From Pieris napi (lineage: Eukaryota; Arthropoda; Insecta; Lepidoptera; Pieridae), in assembly GCF_905475465.1 (NCBI RefSeq), contig NC_062236.1:11852001-11916000 (forward strand): DNA of 64,000 nucleotides, read 5' to 3'. The notes under the pieces were generated by a model. That model had not been told where the DNA came from. It worked only from the letters and a program-made list of their open reading frames with translations, and ran no database searches. Below, piece by piece: positions 9,529 through 20,010 of the stretch. The translations under genes were made by a program, and so were the position numbers. The first letter of the stretch is position 1. Each line of letters opens with the position of its first letter.

Positions 9529-11927
9529 CTAACAAAAAAAGAGGTAAAAAGGTCACGATGACGTAATTTCAATTTTTTTAAAGGAGATGTATTGTATATC
9601 ATTGGGAAAATCACGAGGGACAATTTTTGCTTCTATTCCAAAATTCTTGCTAAAAAAAATGTAAGGACAGTTAGAGATTTTTTGGAGCCTTTATTACTGG
9701 AGGTGGTATCTTGACTTGTGGAAAAAATCCTACTAAGTTAATATGCCGTATAACTAAGTTTCTTAAGTAAATAATTAATATAACATAAAACATAAAATTG
9801 TTTTAGAAGAAAATCTAAGCGATATACAATCCTAAGGAATTTAAAATTTATGTCAGCGGTCATTAAAATTTACGATCAGACTTTCAAGCGGCGTGGTAAG
9901 CGATTACGTCACTTGAAATTTCCACTTTTTCATATTTTTCAATGTTTAGATTTCCTAATACCTTTACTAATCATTGCTTAACGTAAAGGTTTCCTTTTAA
10001 ACTCTTTCTTGTGAGAAGACAAAAATAACTTTAAAATAACAATATAAAAATCCAGTATTTAAACTAAATAGAAAAAACAAAACATAAAAGGGTTTAGTAT
10101 ACCTCAAGCTAAGGAATTTGATAATTTATATTTTAAGTAGCAGTTAAGATTTATGATTAGATGAGGGTATTACGTTCAGTAACTTTATGTTAAAAGCCTC
10201 CAGTAAACCTTAGACTTTAATGACTTCCGAACGCTAAAAAGCTTAAAGATAAACCAAGCCAAGTTAAAAAATGACAAAGCTTTAATTAAAGTTAAGTAAC
10301 CTATTTTTTATATTAATTTAAGTACAGAGTTCTAACTAAACGAGTATGAGTTTAATTTAATTTTGACAACTGACCCAATCCTGATCCTTAGCCTTTGGCA
10401 TAGAGGTATAAAATTTAATGTCAGTTAAAATTATTTTACGTGTTTGTAAAAAAATACCATATATGACGCACGGCATTCATAATGGCTGCTTGGGCCATTC
10501 ACAATTTCTAAGTACACCCTAACAACATGGCGTTCTCAAGCAGTGGAATGCGTTCCGCCTCTGAAGTACTTTCGTGGTATTATTCGCACATGATGTAATT
10601 TTAAAGTGTGAGCGTTTTTTATATTACTGCGTGAATTGAACCGATGGTCTTACATGGATGGATTACAAAATAAACAACTATTATATTAGTTTTAACATAT
10701 TTCTTAAAGGATTTATTTCTTGTGTCCTATTACTGTTTTACTGTTTATATACACTTTTCCGTGGCCATGCTGGGCACTGCTTTAAAGCTACAATGCAATA
10801 TGTTACAAAGACAACAACAGACACAAGTTTTTGTCTCTCTAGTATGATAATAAACCTTTACATATATTTGTAAATAAATAATTATATGTCTTAGATTATT
10901 AATTATCTATTATGTTTTAACTGACGTTTCATTTAATCTGTTTGTTAGTCTGTGGAAAAGCCGCTAGTTTTGGTTTGTCACTAAAATTTTTGTTCGAAGT
11001 TTTTTTGTTGGAACATTTTGGAATTAAAATAATTTGAGTTATTGTTTTCTAATAAAATAACAAACTCTCAGTGGTTTTTCTTTAAATACATATTTCTGCA
11101 ACACATTTGAGTTTCATTCATCATATATGTATATAATATATAAGTCTTCTGCGCGTGCGTTTGTAATTAAGCTCACTATTTAAACGGCTGGATTGATTTT
11201 GTTTTTGTGTGTGTTCGTATGTTCAAGCATGGTATAGATTTAGCAATGCTAGCAAATAGCTCTTATTTTTTATTTATAAATTTATATATCAATTTACAGA
11301 ACTTTCTTATTTATAACCATAATGTAAACTTCTTGGTATTTAAAAGTTTAAGCACCCGAGGAATGTTGACCTTGTACTATAAATTTAGAAAAGGACCCAA
11401 CTTTCTGGCGATATTACCGATAAATCGCTGTATCTTATAAATCAACACACGAAGCTTTTGTGATTAACTTAACATTCTATGAATGAGCCGTTAACTTCGG
11501 AATTGTAATGAGCTTTTGTGTTTTTTTCCTTTTCTAAAGCTTTATCTCGGAAGCTAAGCTTTAATTGTGATGTTTTTAAGGAGTCTTAAATGAGGATTTT
11601 TACTTAAAATGGAATTAGTTATATAATCAGTTTTTTAACAAATTATTGATAACAGACATAATTGTGTCTAAAATATACGCAATTATCACTGCTCTACAAC
11701 TTAAGACTGACGCCATCAACAATCATTTCACGCGGATAAATAGACATCTTCTGTACGTTCGTGCTCTAAAATGGTTGCATATCACACGTCAGGTGCCATT
11801 ATGGCGAGACGTCTATCCAGATATTATTTTTTCGTCGGATAAAGAATCTAGGACCAACCCACGTGATTTAAACTTTATCATTGGGCTGATCAATTATGTT
11901 TTAAAAATAGATGTTATGTAGTTTATA
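9529..11927. other. Intergenic, no firm gene; one short less AT-rich island
   Basis: Mostly AT-rich with broken frames. At 10455-10640 the composition rises and a 22-aa open frame starts in a fair context (AACAACATGG at 10521-10530, stop at 10596-10598). From about 11120 a stretch opening TATAATATATAAGTCTTCTGCG and reading AAACGGCTGGATTGATTTTG resembles the 5' part of Helitron-like repeats. Confidence 0.4.
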
Positions 11928-12143
11928 TGATTCCGCATCCACCGTATTCTCCAGATTTCGCCGCTAGTGACTTTTCCTGTTCTCAGACCTCAAGAGAATG
12001 ATCGCTAGACAAATTTTACGCTGATGAAGAGGTGGTCGCTAAAGGCTGTTATGAGGCTAAAGATCAATCGTACTATTAAAATGGTATCGAATTGTAGGGC
12101 CGCTATTACCATTGTATCACTTTTGAAGGCTATATCGAATAAT
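11928..12143 (+). pseudogene. Mariner transposase relic (C-terminal part)
   Basis: The frame reads PHPPYSPDFAASDFS, the hallmark block around the last catalytic Asp of mariner transposases. A frameshift and stops follow, with recognisable pieces (DLKRMIARQ, ADEEVVA, KDQSYY, GIEL). A second relic of the same family lies at 47706-47925 on the other strand. It cannot make an active transposase. Confidence 0.8.
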
Positions 12144-12388
12144 TAAATCAAATTCTGTCAAAAAATCAATTTCTATGTTAGCCTACGATCTTTTCAGCCA
12201 CCTTATATGGTTTCACATCAGTTATTGCACTTTTGTATATATCAATAATATTAATGTTTTTATTTTACAAAACAAAACGCATGGTTTCTAATCGTAGATG
12301 CTGTGTGAGCGTGATCTACTCAGACACACTTCTATGAACCAAATCGGTATAGATATTATGTAATATTTTACTATTACGTATTTTAATT

Positions 12389-12713
12389 AGATACTAATAT
12401 TATAAAATGTTAGTATGTTTGTAACAAATTGGCTCGAAAAGTACCGGACCGATTTTAAAAATTCTTTCATCATTTGACTACATCACTGAATAATATCTGC
12501 TATCTACCTATCTTTAATTGCAAGAAAAAATAAGGATCCCTACTAAAAGACGTATAAAACAAGCTGTAAAAAATGCATATAAAACAATGTTCATCGCATT
12601 CGCTGCGAAAACTATTGATGATAGAACAAAAAACATGTTCGACAATATTAAAGAACATATTAATATCTACAAAAAATCCCGTCCCCGTGCGAAGCCGGGA
12701 TGGGAGGCTGGTA
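12389..12713 (+). repeat. Helitron-like or related repeat ending in a GC-rich hairpin
   Basis: It opens ATATTATAAAATGTTAGTATGTTTGTAAC, continues GGCTCGAAAAGTACCGGACCGATTTT and ends CCCCGTGCGAAGCCGGGATGGGAGGCTGGT. The layout (AT-rich start, GACCGATTTT block, hairpin and CT-G-T end) matches that of the Helitron-like copies here, but the sequence subfamily differs. A 66-aa open frame in it is not a gene. Confidence 0.45.
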
Positions 12714-14218
12714 AATAAAACAATAAAATTCTATAAAAAAAAACACTTTCCATGTTAGCCTACTAACTTTTAACCTACCGTTTAATCGTTTCTTATCCTT
12801 TAATTATACATAGCAACATATTAAATGTATAGGTACAATATTATATTTTCATTACCTTCGTCTAGAAAATATTCGTTTTCCTCTTTACTATGTTACAAAT
12901 CTCTGACATCATACTATGTGCTTGGTTTTTGTGCATATAATTCGTTCCGCACTGGCGGCTAACATCCTTAAAATTGAAACGTGTAAATATTTTAAGTATT
13001 CATTGTTTTAAACCATTGTCTAAACTATAACTTATTATGTAATGACCTGGAGTCTAAGTTAAGTACTTGACATACGCTTAAAGCTTGAACACCGTTGACC
13101 AAAGTTTTTTATTTAGATACTAGCGGACCCGGCAAATGTTTCCTGTACACATGTCTTAAATAAAAATAAACTTTAAATAGATTTATTAGTACAAGTTAAA
13201 TATTCCTCGGATAATATCTTTTTACTACATTTAACTTTTAACTTTAAATGACATTAACATGAAATAAGTACTTAAAAGTTTACGTTTTGTCTATAAATAA
13301 GTAAACTAAAAATTTTTGAACCTGCATGGTAATAATAAAAATAATTAAAAAATAATAAAAAGAACATTCAAACAAATTTAAAATGATTGGCTCCTTTGGT
13401 ATTACGTATTTCATCTCTGGCTATGTTTTTAGTTTAATTGTTTGTTATTATATAAAATTTATGTTAGCTGTAGGATTACGAAATAAATAAATAAATAAAC
13501 GCTGGCAGCATTTCCTCGCTATGTTGCGATACTTATTAAAAAAAAGTGAACTCAAATAAAATTATTATATTTTACTAACGTTCCTCACAAACGTTCTGAA
13601 CATGGCTTAAATAAAAAAATAAAAGAATGAAACATTAAATCATGTAATTGTAAATCTAAACCATTCTCGAATTCACTTGAACCCACATAAAATCATCTAA
13701 ATCGGTCCAGGCGTTTAGGAGTTTAATTACAAACACAAGCACAGAAGATTCATATATAAAAACGAGTACTATTAGATATTTCAAAATTGTTTTGCTCCGC
13801 GTTTTGTTTAGGGTGCACATTCTACCATAACACCCTTGCACCTTTTACAATGTTTAGGAAATGCAAACGATGTGCTGGTTTCCGGTCGTGTTTGTCTATC
13901 TACAATTAACTTTTAAAACTGCCGAGTGTCGAAAAAGGTATAGAATTCATTCGTATTATGTACTTTGACTGAAATTATGGAAAAAACGCAAAAAAATCGC
14001 AAATACACAAAACCTATAGGAAGCGATATAATTTATAAAGAAACGGTAATTTTAGCAGCATCTCTATACTACTTCGTGTCGAAGAAGAGAGAGTTGCTCT
14101 GGGCAAACTCTTCAAGTGTCAATCGACAAGCGTAGTCCAAACTTCCAGAGAAAGCATAAATTGTTTGGGTTTCCACTGAATCCCCGTAAAATTACGTAAG
14201 CACTAGCATTGCTCAGGT
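12714..14218. other. Intergenic, AT-rich; one truncated repeat start
   Basis: At 13118-13160 the sequence ACTAGCGGACCCGGCAAATG is the inverted 3' end of a Helitron-like copy on the - strand, truncated. Otherwise I see no gene or clear element. Confidence 0.4.
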
Positions 14219-14347
14219 TTGGGTTCTTCAAGAAAAGAGCGTGCCATTTCTTAAAAGGCACTTGCGAGCTTTCTGGCAATGTGAGTGTCCATGGGCGGTG
14301 GTATCACTTAACAACAGGTACCTCTGCCCGTTTCCCTCCTATTACTT
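14219..14347 (+). repeat. Dispersed repeat C (GCACTTGCGAGC...GGCGGTGGTATCACTTAAC tail)
   Basis: This is one of at least seven copies of a 3'-tail-like repeat in the window (15691-, 25776-, 48487+, 57500+, 59866+, 63644+). The common core is GGCAACGCACTCGCGAGCCC, then a GTGTCCATGGGCGGCGG block, then GTATCACTTAACATCAGG, ending in an A-run. The A-run suggests a retroposed tail. Parent element not identified. Confidence 0.65.
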
Positions 14348-14754
14348 AAAAAAATGAAAAACATGGGCGTTAGAAGTTATACTTCTTTGGCGTAACATGT
14401 ATAACTTCTGACGCATGACCCTTTAATTTTTTTATCTTTCGCATTATTTTACGTAGAAAAAACGACACTAACAATAGGAAAAAGGTATAAAATACATTGA
14501 AAGTTGATATAACGCATTATCTAGTTAAATAAAGTTTATTTGAATGTCACAAAAAAAATCCTACATAATTAAAGACATTGACATGTTTTTTATTTTAAAA
14601 TGTTTACTGTGCTAATTTCCGGGTGTCGGTTTTTTATTTAAAATTTAAGCTCATTTTTCCCTAACGCGCCAAAAGAAGTGCAACTTTAAAAATAGAACGA
14701 CATTTACTGACTAAATGCAATACTATTCTTCTTCTTCCTATCCGGTGCACTCTT

Positions 14755-14960
14755 GACAGAGCGGTCGTGATCGCTAGGAAGTAGTTGTAGGGGCAGATGT
14801 GATGCGCTTCACGACTTTTTGCCATCGTTGCCTATTAATGGTCATCCTGCTGCACTGATTGAGAGAGTCTCCTACGGCAGACTTGATTTGGTCAGTCCAA
14901 CGCGTAGGTGACCTTCCGCGCGGTCTAGTGCCTTCCACCTTCCCCTGGCACCTTTGCAAT
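14755..14960 (-). pseudogene. LINE ORF2 C-terminal fragment
   Basis: The - strand translates to EGTRPRGRSPTRWTDQIKSA followed by QRWQKVVKRIT and a stop. The RGRSPTRW...W..V pattern is common at the C-terminus of endonuclease-type LINE polyproteins of insects. There is no RT domain nearby, so this is a 5'-truncated fragment. Confidence 0.65.
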
Positions 14961-15690
14961 ACTATTACAAAATCTTTAATCACATCTGATATTGGCGCAT
15001 TTTTTAAATATTAAATAAAAGTAATTTTACGTACCCAAAATCTCTCTCGTTTGTTGCTGTGTACGCATTATGAAAATCAAGAACACAACCACTTTTTATA
15101 ATTCTGCATTTCCAATTTGAGGCACGGATTCAAACTTGATTCGGCGCCTACCCTGTCATTATCTTTTTCGTAACATTAAAGCCGGTTCCAATAATGCCTA
15201 TAAGGCCAATTTGTACCTTCTAATCTAATTTGTAATTCAGTAAAAATAACTTAACTCCAAAGCTGCTTTATAAAAGACATCAACGCGCTTGAAGCATTTT
15301 AATCGTTTGAACGGCAAAGACATATTTAGTTACTCGCAGAACAATTTAAAATTGTATCTAAAACTGTATACATATTTTTAAAATGGTTTCATTAAAAACT
15401 CTTTCGTATTAAAAAAACACAAGTTTACGTGGTGTTACGTTTCTGTTCTATCAATTGTTTTTTCTTCAATAAGTTATTCGGAAGGTAATCTTTTTTCAAA
15501 AAAAGAAAAAAAAAGAATCAGGATGAACAGCAATCAACAAACTCAAAAAAAAAATTACAGCTGAAAAAAATTGCAAAATGAAATTAACTAACAAATATAA
15601 AGTATTTTTGTTTGTTTGGTTTAAGATGCTAATCTAAGGAACTACTGATTCCAATTGAGGCAAGGATAGATAATTTTTTGTTAGGTATAT

Positions 15691-15792
15691 AGAACTGAGC
15701 AAACAGGCAGGAGATTCATCTGATGTTAAGTGATATCACCGCCTATGGACACTCTCAATGCTTGAGGGCTCGCGAGTGCATTGCCGGCCTTT
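15691..15792 (-). repeat. Dispersed repeat C, inverted copy
   Basis: The + strand reads AACAGGCAGGAGATTCATCTGATG, then TTAAGTGATATCACCGCC, ending GCTCGCGAGTGCATTGCCGG, the reverse complement of the repeat C tail. Confidence 0.65.
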
Positions 15793-16073
15793 TGTCATAG
15801 CCGTTACCGACTATAGCATACAATCAGCTTAACCCAAATAAACGTGAAACATAAAATGACTTAACCCTTCGCAATTTAGCTTTTGGACCACACTAGAGTT
15901 GCCTCGGGGTTAACGTGAACAAAAGTGGTCCGCACAGAATTCCTAAGCGCGCTATTATCTGTTGCACTTAGCCAAATCACGGTGCAACGATTGTTCGCTG
16001 AAGGCGAGTAACTAAATTGAATAGTGCCTATAGGAGGATAATATAAAATTTATCTAATGCCCCTATAGTACAG

Positions 16074-16104
<31 letters not shown>

Positions 16105-16239
16105 TATGGCAACAGCTTCAACTTTATGCCAGTTTCAAGTAAAAGGTTGGGAAACTACACGCGAAAAAAAATAAACAAAGAAATAAAAAAGGAAATAAAG
16201 GGATAAGCTGGTTAAAAATAAAATATGTACATAAACATA

Positions 16240-19200
16240 TTACATCTTAATATTATTATAGATTATGAAAGAAGATAATACATTATAATACAATAAAGGA
16301 TAAAGCAAAAGGCAGGAGATTTTAGTCGGAAACGGAACATGAAGTGATTGTAAAGAATTCAGAAAGGAGGTACGGTCATATTGGGAACAAGAAAAGAAAA
16401 TATGGTCAAGGTCACCAATATCTTCTCCACACTCACAAATATTACTATCAATAATACGAAGCCTTGCTAAATGATGAGGTGTACAAACATGTCCTAAACG
16501 CATTCTGGAAATGATAGAAGTGACAGTTTTAGAACTTTTAACCTCAAAGAACCATGGTCTACTGGGGATCCTGGGTTGAATTTCAGCATAATGTTTGCCT
16601 TTGAACTTGCTGCTTCTCAACCAAACATCATTCCATGACTCCCAAAGATGGGTTTTCGGAAGAGCAGCTAAATCATGACAATAATTAATGTATGGGACTA
16701 TGTCTCCATCCTTTATAGCTTCTTTAGCAAGCTCATCGGCTTTCTCGTTTCCTTTAATTCCACTGTGACTTGGAATCCATGCAAAGATAACGGTGTAATT
16801 TCTTTGAGAACATATTAAAAGCTTATCACGTATTTCGCAAATAATAGGATAACAAAGTTTCATTTGGAAAGGAAATTTTTCAAGAGATTGTAGTGCACTT
16901 TTTGAGTCTGAAAATATGATTGTACTTTTAGATTTTAATAAAATAACTAGTTCTAAAGCTTTTAAAAGAGCAAAACACTCTCCAGTAAAAACCGAGGATT
17001 CAGGAGGAAGTTTAATCTTTTGAATTATTTTATGTTGCCAATGAATTAGACCAACTCCAACACAATCATCAACAGAGATTTTAGAGGCATCTGTAAAAAT
17101 ATAATCCCAACCTTCCCAATTTTGTTCCTCAACGCTACTCATGAAACGAATATTTGTTTCCAGAATATCTTGCTTACGGACGCCTATATTATATCTTATA
17201 TCCGGATCAAGAATTAAAGAATTGAATTGTGTCATAAATATGGGTAATGATGGAGATCGATGAATGCGGCTGTGTAATGTTAAAAATTTACGAAAGCTTA
17301 TTATTAGACATGGTAATGATTTGTGACGCCAGTAACGGGATGTATAAATAATATTGTTCAATTCATGCAGCCTTCCATGTAGAGGGTGGTTAGAAAACTG
17401 CATAGATTTGAACAAGAATCGATCACTTAAAAATTGCCTTCTTAATTTTAAAGGAGGATCGCAGCATTCTACTTGTAAAGCATTGGATGGGCTCGATTTC
17501 ATTACTCCTGTCACAATTCTCAAAGCTTTTGACTGAATGACATCAAGTTTTTTACTTCCCAAGACACTTCCTCCATCTAAGAGAAATGTGCCATAATCTA
17601 AAACAGATCTTATAAGAGCGTTATACACAAGTTTCATAGAAAACGGATGAGCACCCCACCATACACCTGAAAGGCATTTCATGATGTTAAGCAGCTGTGC
17701 ACATTTCATAACAACATGTTCATAATGGGCAAGTCCAGACAATTTTGAATCCAATATAACTCCTAAAAACTTAATTTTTGTTTGGAGTGGCAAAGATTGA
17801 CCATTGAAGGTCACATTTATTATAGGAGTTGTGCGTTTTTTGGAAAATACGACTATAGAACTTTTGGAAACTGATAGATCTAGGCCATTTTTAACTAACC
17901 AGATATTAAGACAATAAAGTGAACTAGACATGGAATTGCAAGCCTTAACCACAGATTTATCAACGGAATAAAAAAGAAGATCATCTGCATATTGTAGCAC
18001 ATTTATATGGGAATTTATAGATAATTCTAAATCATACGTGTAAATATTATATAAAAGTGGGCTTAGTACCGAACCTTGGGGAAGGCCTTTAAAAACTGTA
18101 CGCTTTAACTCGGTAATATTACCATCTTTCTGAACGATTAATGATATGTATCTGCATGATAGTAAATTGATGATAAAACGTATTAATAACGTAGGAACCT
18201 GTAGCTCTAATAATTTGCGTTGTAGAATAGAAATGTTCACATTATCATAGGCGGCAGAGATGTCCAAAAAGGCAGCAACAATATCTTCATCACGCGAAAA
18301 AGCTATGCGAATATCTGTGGTCAATATAGCTAAATTGTCTATTGTAGATTTTGACTTCCGAAAACCGTATTGACTATTGGCTATTAAATTATTGTTTTCT
18401 ATAAACCATTCCAAACGATTCTTCACAAGATGTTCAGCAATTTTAGTTAAAACGGAGGACAACGCAATAGGCCTATATGAGGCAACATCATTGGTAGGTT
18501 TGTTAGGTTTTTTAATCGCTATAACTTCTTGAGACTTCCATGTTTCAGGAATATTACCTGTGACCATGACGGAGTTTATTAAATTTAAAAAATACATTAA
18601 GGCAGTATCACCAAGATGAGATAAAAATGAGTACATAATACCATCCTGACCAGGAGATGAATCTTTAACATGTGAAAGCACACCTTTCAATTCATGTAAT
18701 GAAAAAGGAGAGTTTAAAGAGGAAGTGTCATCTATCAAAGACGATTCCAAAGGAAAGTAGATCGATTCAGCAGCTGATGGAGGAGCTAATCTGTCTAAAA
18801 AGGCATTTGTTAAAAAAGGGGGAAGTGAAGACGATGATAAAGATTCTTTGAAAGCAGATCGAAAACGTTTAATACTTGTCCAAACTTCTGAAGGGCACGT
18901 AGAAGGAGATAAAGAAGTACAAAATTTTTTCCAGCCTGCCTGCTTTTTATCTCTGAGGAATTTACGTGTGGTACTAATAACTTCATTGAGAATATCTAAA
19001 TTTTCATTGGACATGTCCTCAGCATAGACTCTCTCAGCTTCCTTTCTTCTGCTTACAGCAACCATACATTCTCTATCCCACCATGGAGGAAAAGGAATCT
19101 TATTAGACGGATTTCGTTTGACAGAAAAAATCTGATCGGCAGATTCTATTAAACATGTAGCCAAAGCTTTAGAGGAATTGGTCTCACCACCGCTAACTAA

Positions 19201-20010
19201 TTCAGGCAAATCATTTATTTTAGATTCGACAAGGATTTTAAATGCAAGCCAATCAGCATTATTTAATTTATATTTCACACGAGGTTGTCGTTTTTGATAA
19301 GGAGAGCGTCTAATAGGTGAGGATATGATAATCGGGAAATGATCACTGCCAAAAGTAGATGATGAAGTGTACCAAGAACGAGAAGAAGCAAGATCTGGAG
19401 TACAAATTGATAAGTCAACCGCGCTAAGCTTTTCATTGGGCTTTGTACGTCTGGTTGGTGAGCCAGTATTAAGTAAACACAAATTATGTAAATCTAATAT
19501 TTCAACTAAACGTACACCATTGGAGTCAGTAGTGCCACAACCAAACATTTGGTGATGAGAGTTAAAGTCACCCAATAGAAGGAATGGACGACTAAGTGAA
19601 GAAAGTAAATTATTAACGCTATTGAGAATAACAAAAGAGGAACGAGCTAGGTAAATGGAAACTATAGAAATATTATCAATTTTTATGCCGACAATATTAA
19701 TGGCATCATTAGAGATTAATGAAGAAAACGCTATTTCAGAAAAATTAATTGAGTTCCTGACAAGTAACGCTACGCCACCATGGCCATCAAATCTATCATC
19801 ACGCAAGCAGGTATATCCTGGGATCCTTAATAGGTACCCTGGCTTCAACCACGTTTCAGATAACGCAACAACAACGGGAGAATGTTTATTTATCAAATAT
19901 ATCAAATCATGTTTCTTTGGAACAACACTCCTGCAATTCCATTGAATTATCTTGGAATCCATTATTTTTAATAACATTAACTGATTTAATTTTTTCATTA
20001 ATAGAGGCAA
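16240..20010 (-). CDS. LINE ORF2: APE endonuclease, reverse transcriptase, RNase H
   Basis: The open frame has 1256 codons; the probable start is the Met at 19962 (MDSKIIQWNCRS, residue 17), because endonuclease homology begins there. APE endonuclease, residues 22-230: QWNCRS, ALSETWL (E52), LLGDFN (D148, N150), SAVDL (D199), GSDHFP (D223, H224). RT, about 440-760: KSKSTIDNL, FLDISAAYDNV, GLPQGSVLSPLL and the catalytic YADD at 674-677. RNase H, about 968-1100: FTDASK (D974), GECFAL (E1011), FSDSKSAL (D1035), NEKADELAKEA (D1092). C-terminal zinc motif: CECGEDIGDLDHIFFSC. All catalytic residues are present and there is no internal stop. It nicks target DNA and primes reverse transcription of the element RNA there. 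It overlaps ORF1 in a different frame, which implies reinitiation or another coupled mode of translation. Confidence 0.93.
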   Translation of the reverse strand: MPLLMKKLNQLMLLKIMDSKIIQWNCRSVVPKKHDLIYLINKHSPVVVALSETWLKPGYLLRIPGYTCLRDDRFDGHGGVALLVRNSINFSEIAFSSLISNDAINIVGIKIDNISIVSIYLARSSFVILNSVNNLLSSLSRPFLLLGDFNSHHQMFGCGTTDSNGVRLVEILDLHNLCLLNTGSPTRRTKPNEKLSAVDLSICTPDLASSRSWYTSSSTFGSDHFPIIISSPIRRSPYQKRQPRVKYKLNNADWLAFKILVESKINDLPELVSGGETNSSKALATCLIESADQIFSVKRNPSNKIPFPPWWDRECMVAVSRRKEAERVYAEDMSNENLDILNEVISTTRKFLRDKKQAGWKKFCTSLSPSTCPSEVWTSIKRFRSAFKESLSSSSLPPFLTNAFLDRLAPPSAAESIYFPLESSLIDDTSSLNSPFSLHELKGVLSHVKDSSPGQDGIMYSFLSHLGDTALMYFLNLINSVMVTGNIPETWKSQEVIAIKKPNKPTNDVASYRPIALSSVLTKIAEHLVKNRLEWFIENNNLIANSQYGFRKSKSTIDNLAILTTDIRIAFSRDEDIVAAFLDISAAYDNVNISILQRKLLELQVPTLLIRFIINLLSCRYISLIVQKDGNITELKRTVFKGLPQGSVLSPLLYNIYTYDLELSINSHINVLQYADDLLFYSVDKSVVKACNSMSSSLYCLNIWLVKNGLDLSVSKSSIVVFSKKRTTPIINVTFNGQSLPLQTKIKFLGVILDSKLSGLAHYEHVVMKCAQLLNIMKCLSGVWWGAHPFSMKLVYNALIRSVLDYGTFLLDGGSVLGSKKLDVIQSKALRIVTGVMKSSPSNALQVECCDPPLKLRRQFLSDRFLFKSMQFSNHPLHGRLHELNNIIYTSRYWRHKSLPCLIISFRKFLTLHSRIHRSPSLPIFMTQFNSLILDPDIRYNIGVRKQDILETNIRFMSSVEEQNWEGWDYIFTDASKISVDDCVGVGLIHWQHKIIQKIKLPPESSVFTGECFALLKALELVILLKSKSTIIFSDSKSALQSLEKFPFQMKLCYPIICEIRDKLLICSQRNYTVIFAWIPSHSGIKGNEKADELAKEAIKDGDIVPYINYCHDLAALPKTHLWESWNDVWLRSSKFKGKHYAEIQPRIPSRPWFFEVKSSKTVTSIISRMRLGHVCTPHHLARLRIIDSNICECGEDIGDLDHIFFSCSQYDRTSFLNSLQSLHVPFPTKISCLLLYPLLYYNVLSSFIIYNNIKM

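Noticed and set aside
11646..11921. 91-codon open frame just before the mariner relic
   Set aside because: It does not continue in frame into the transposase and does not resemble the expected upstream mariner sequence.
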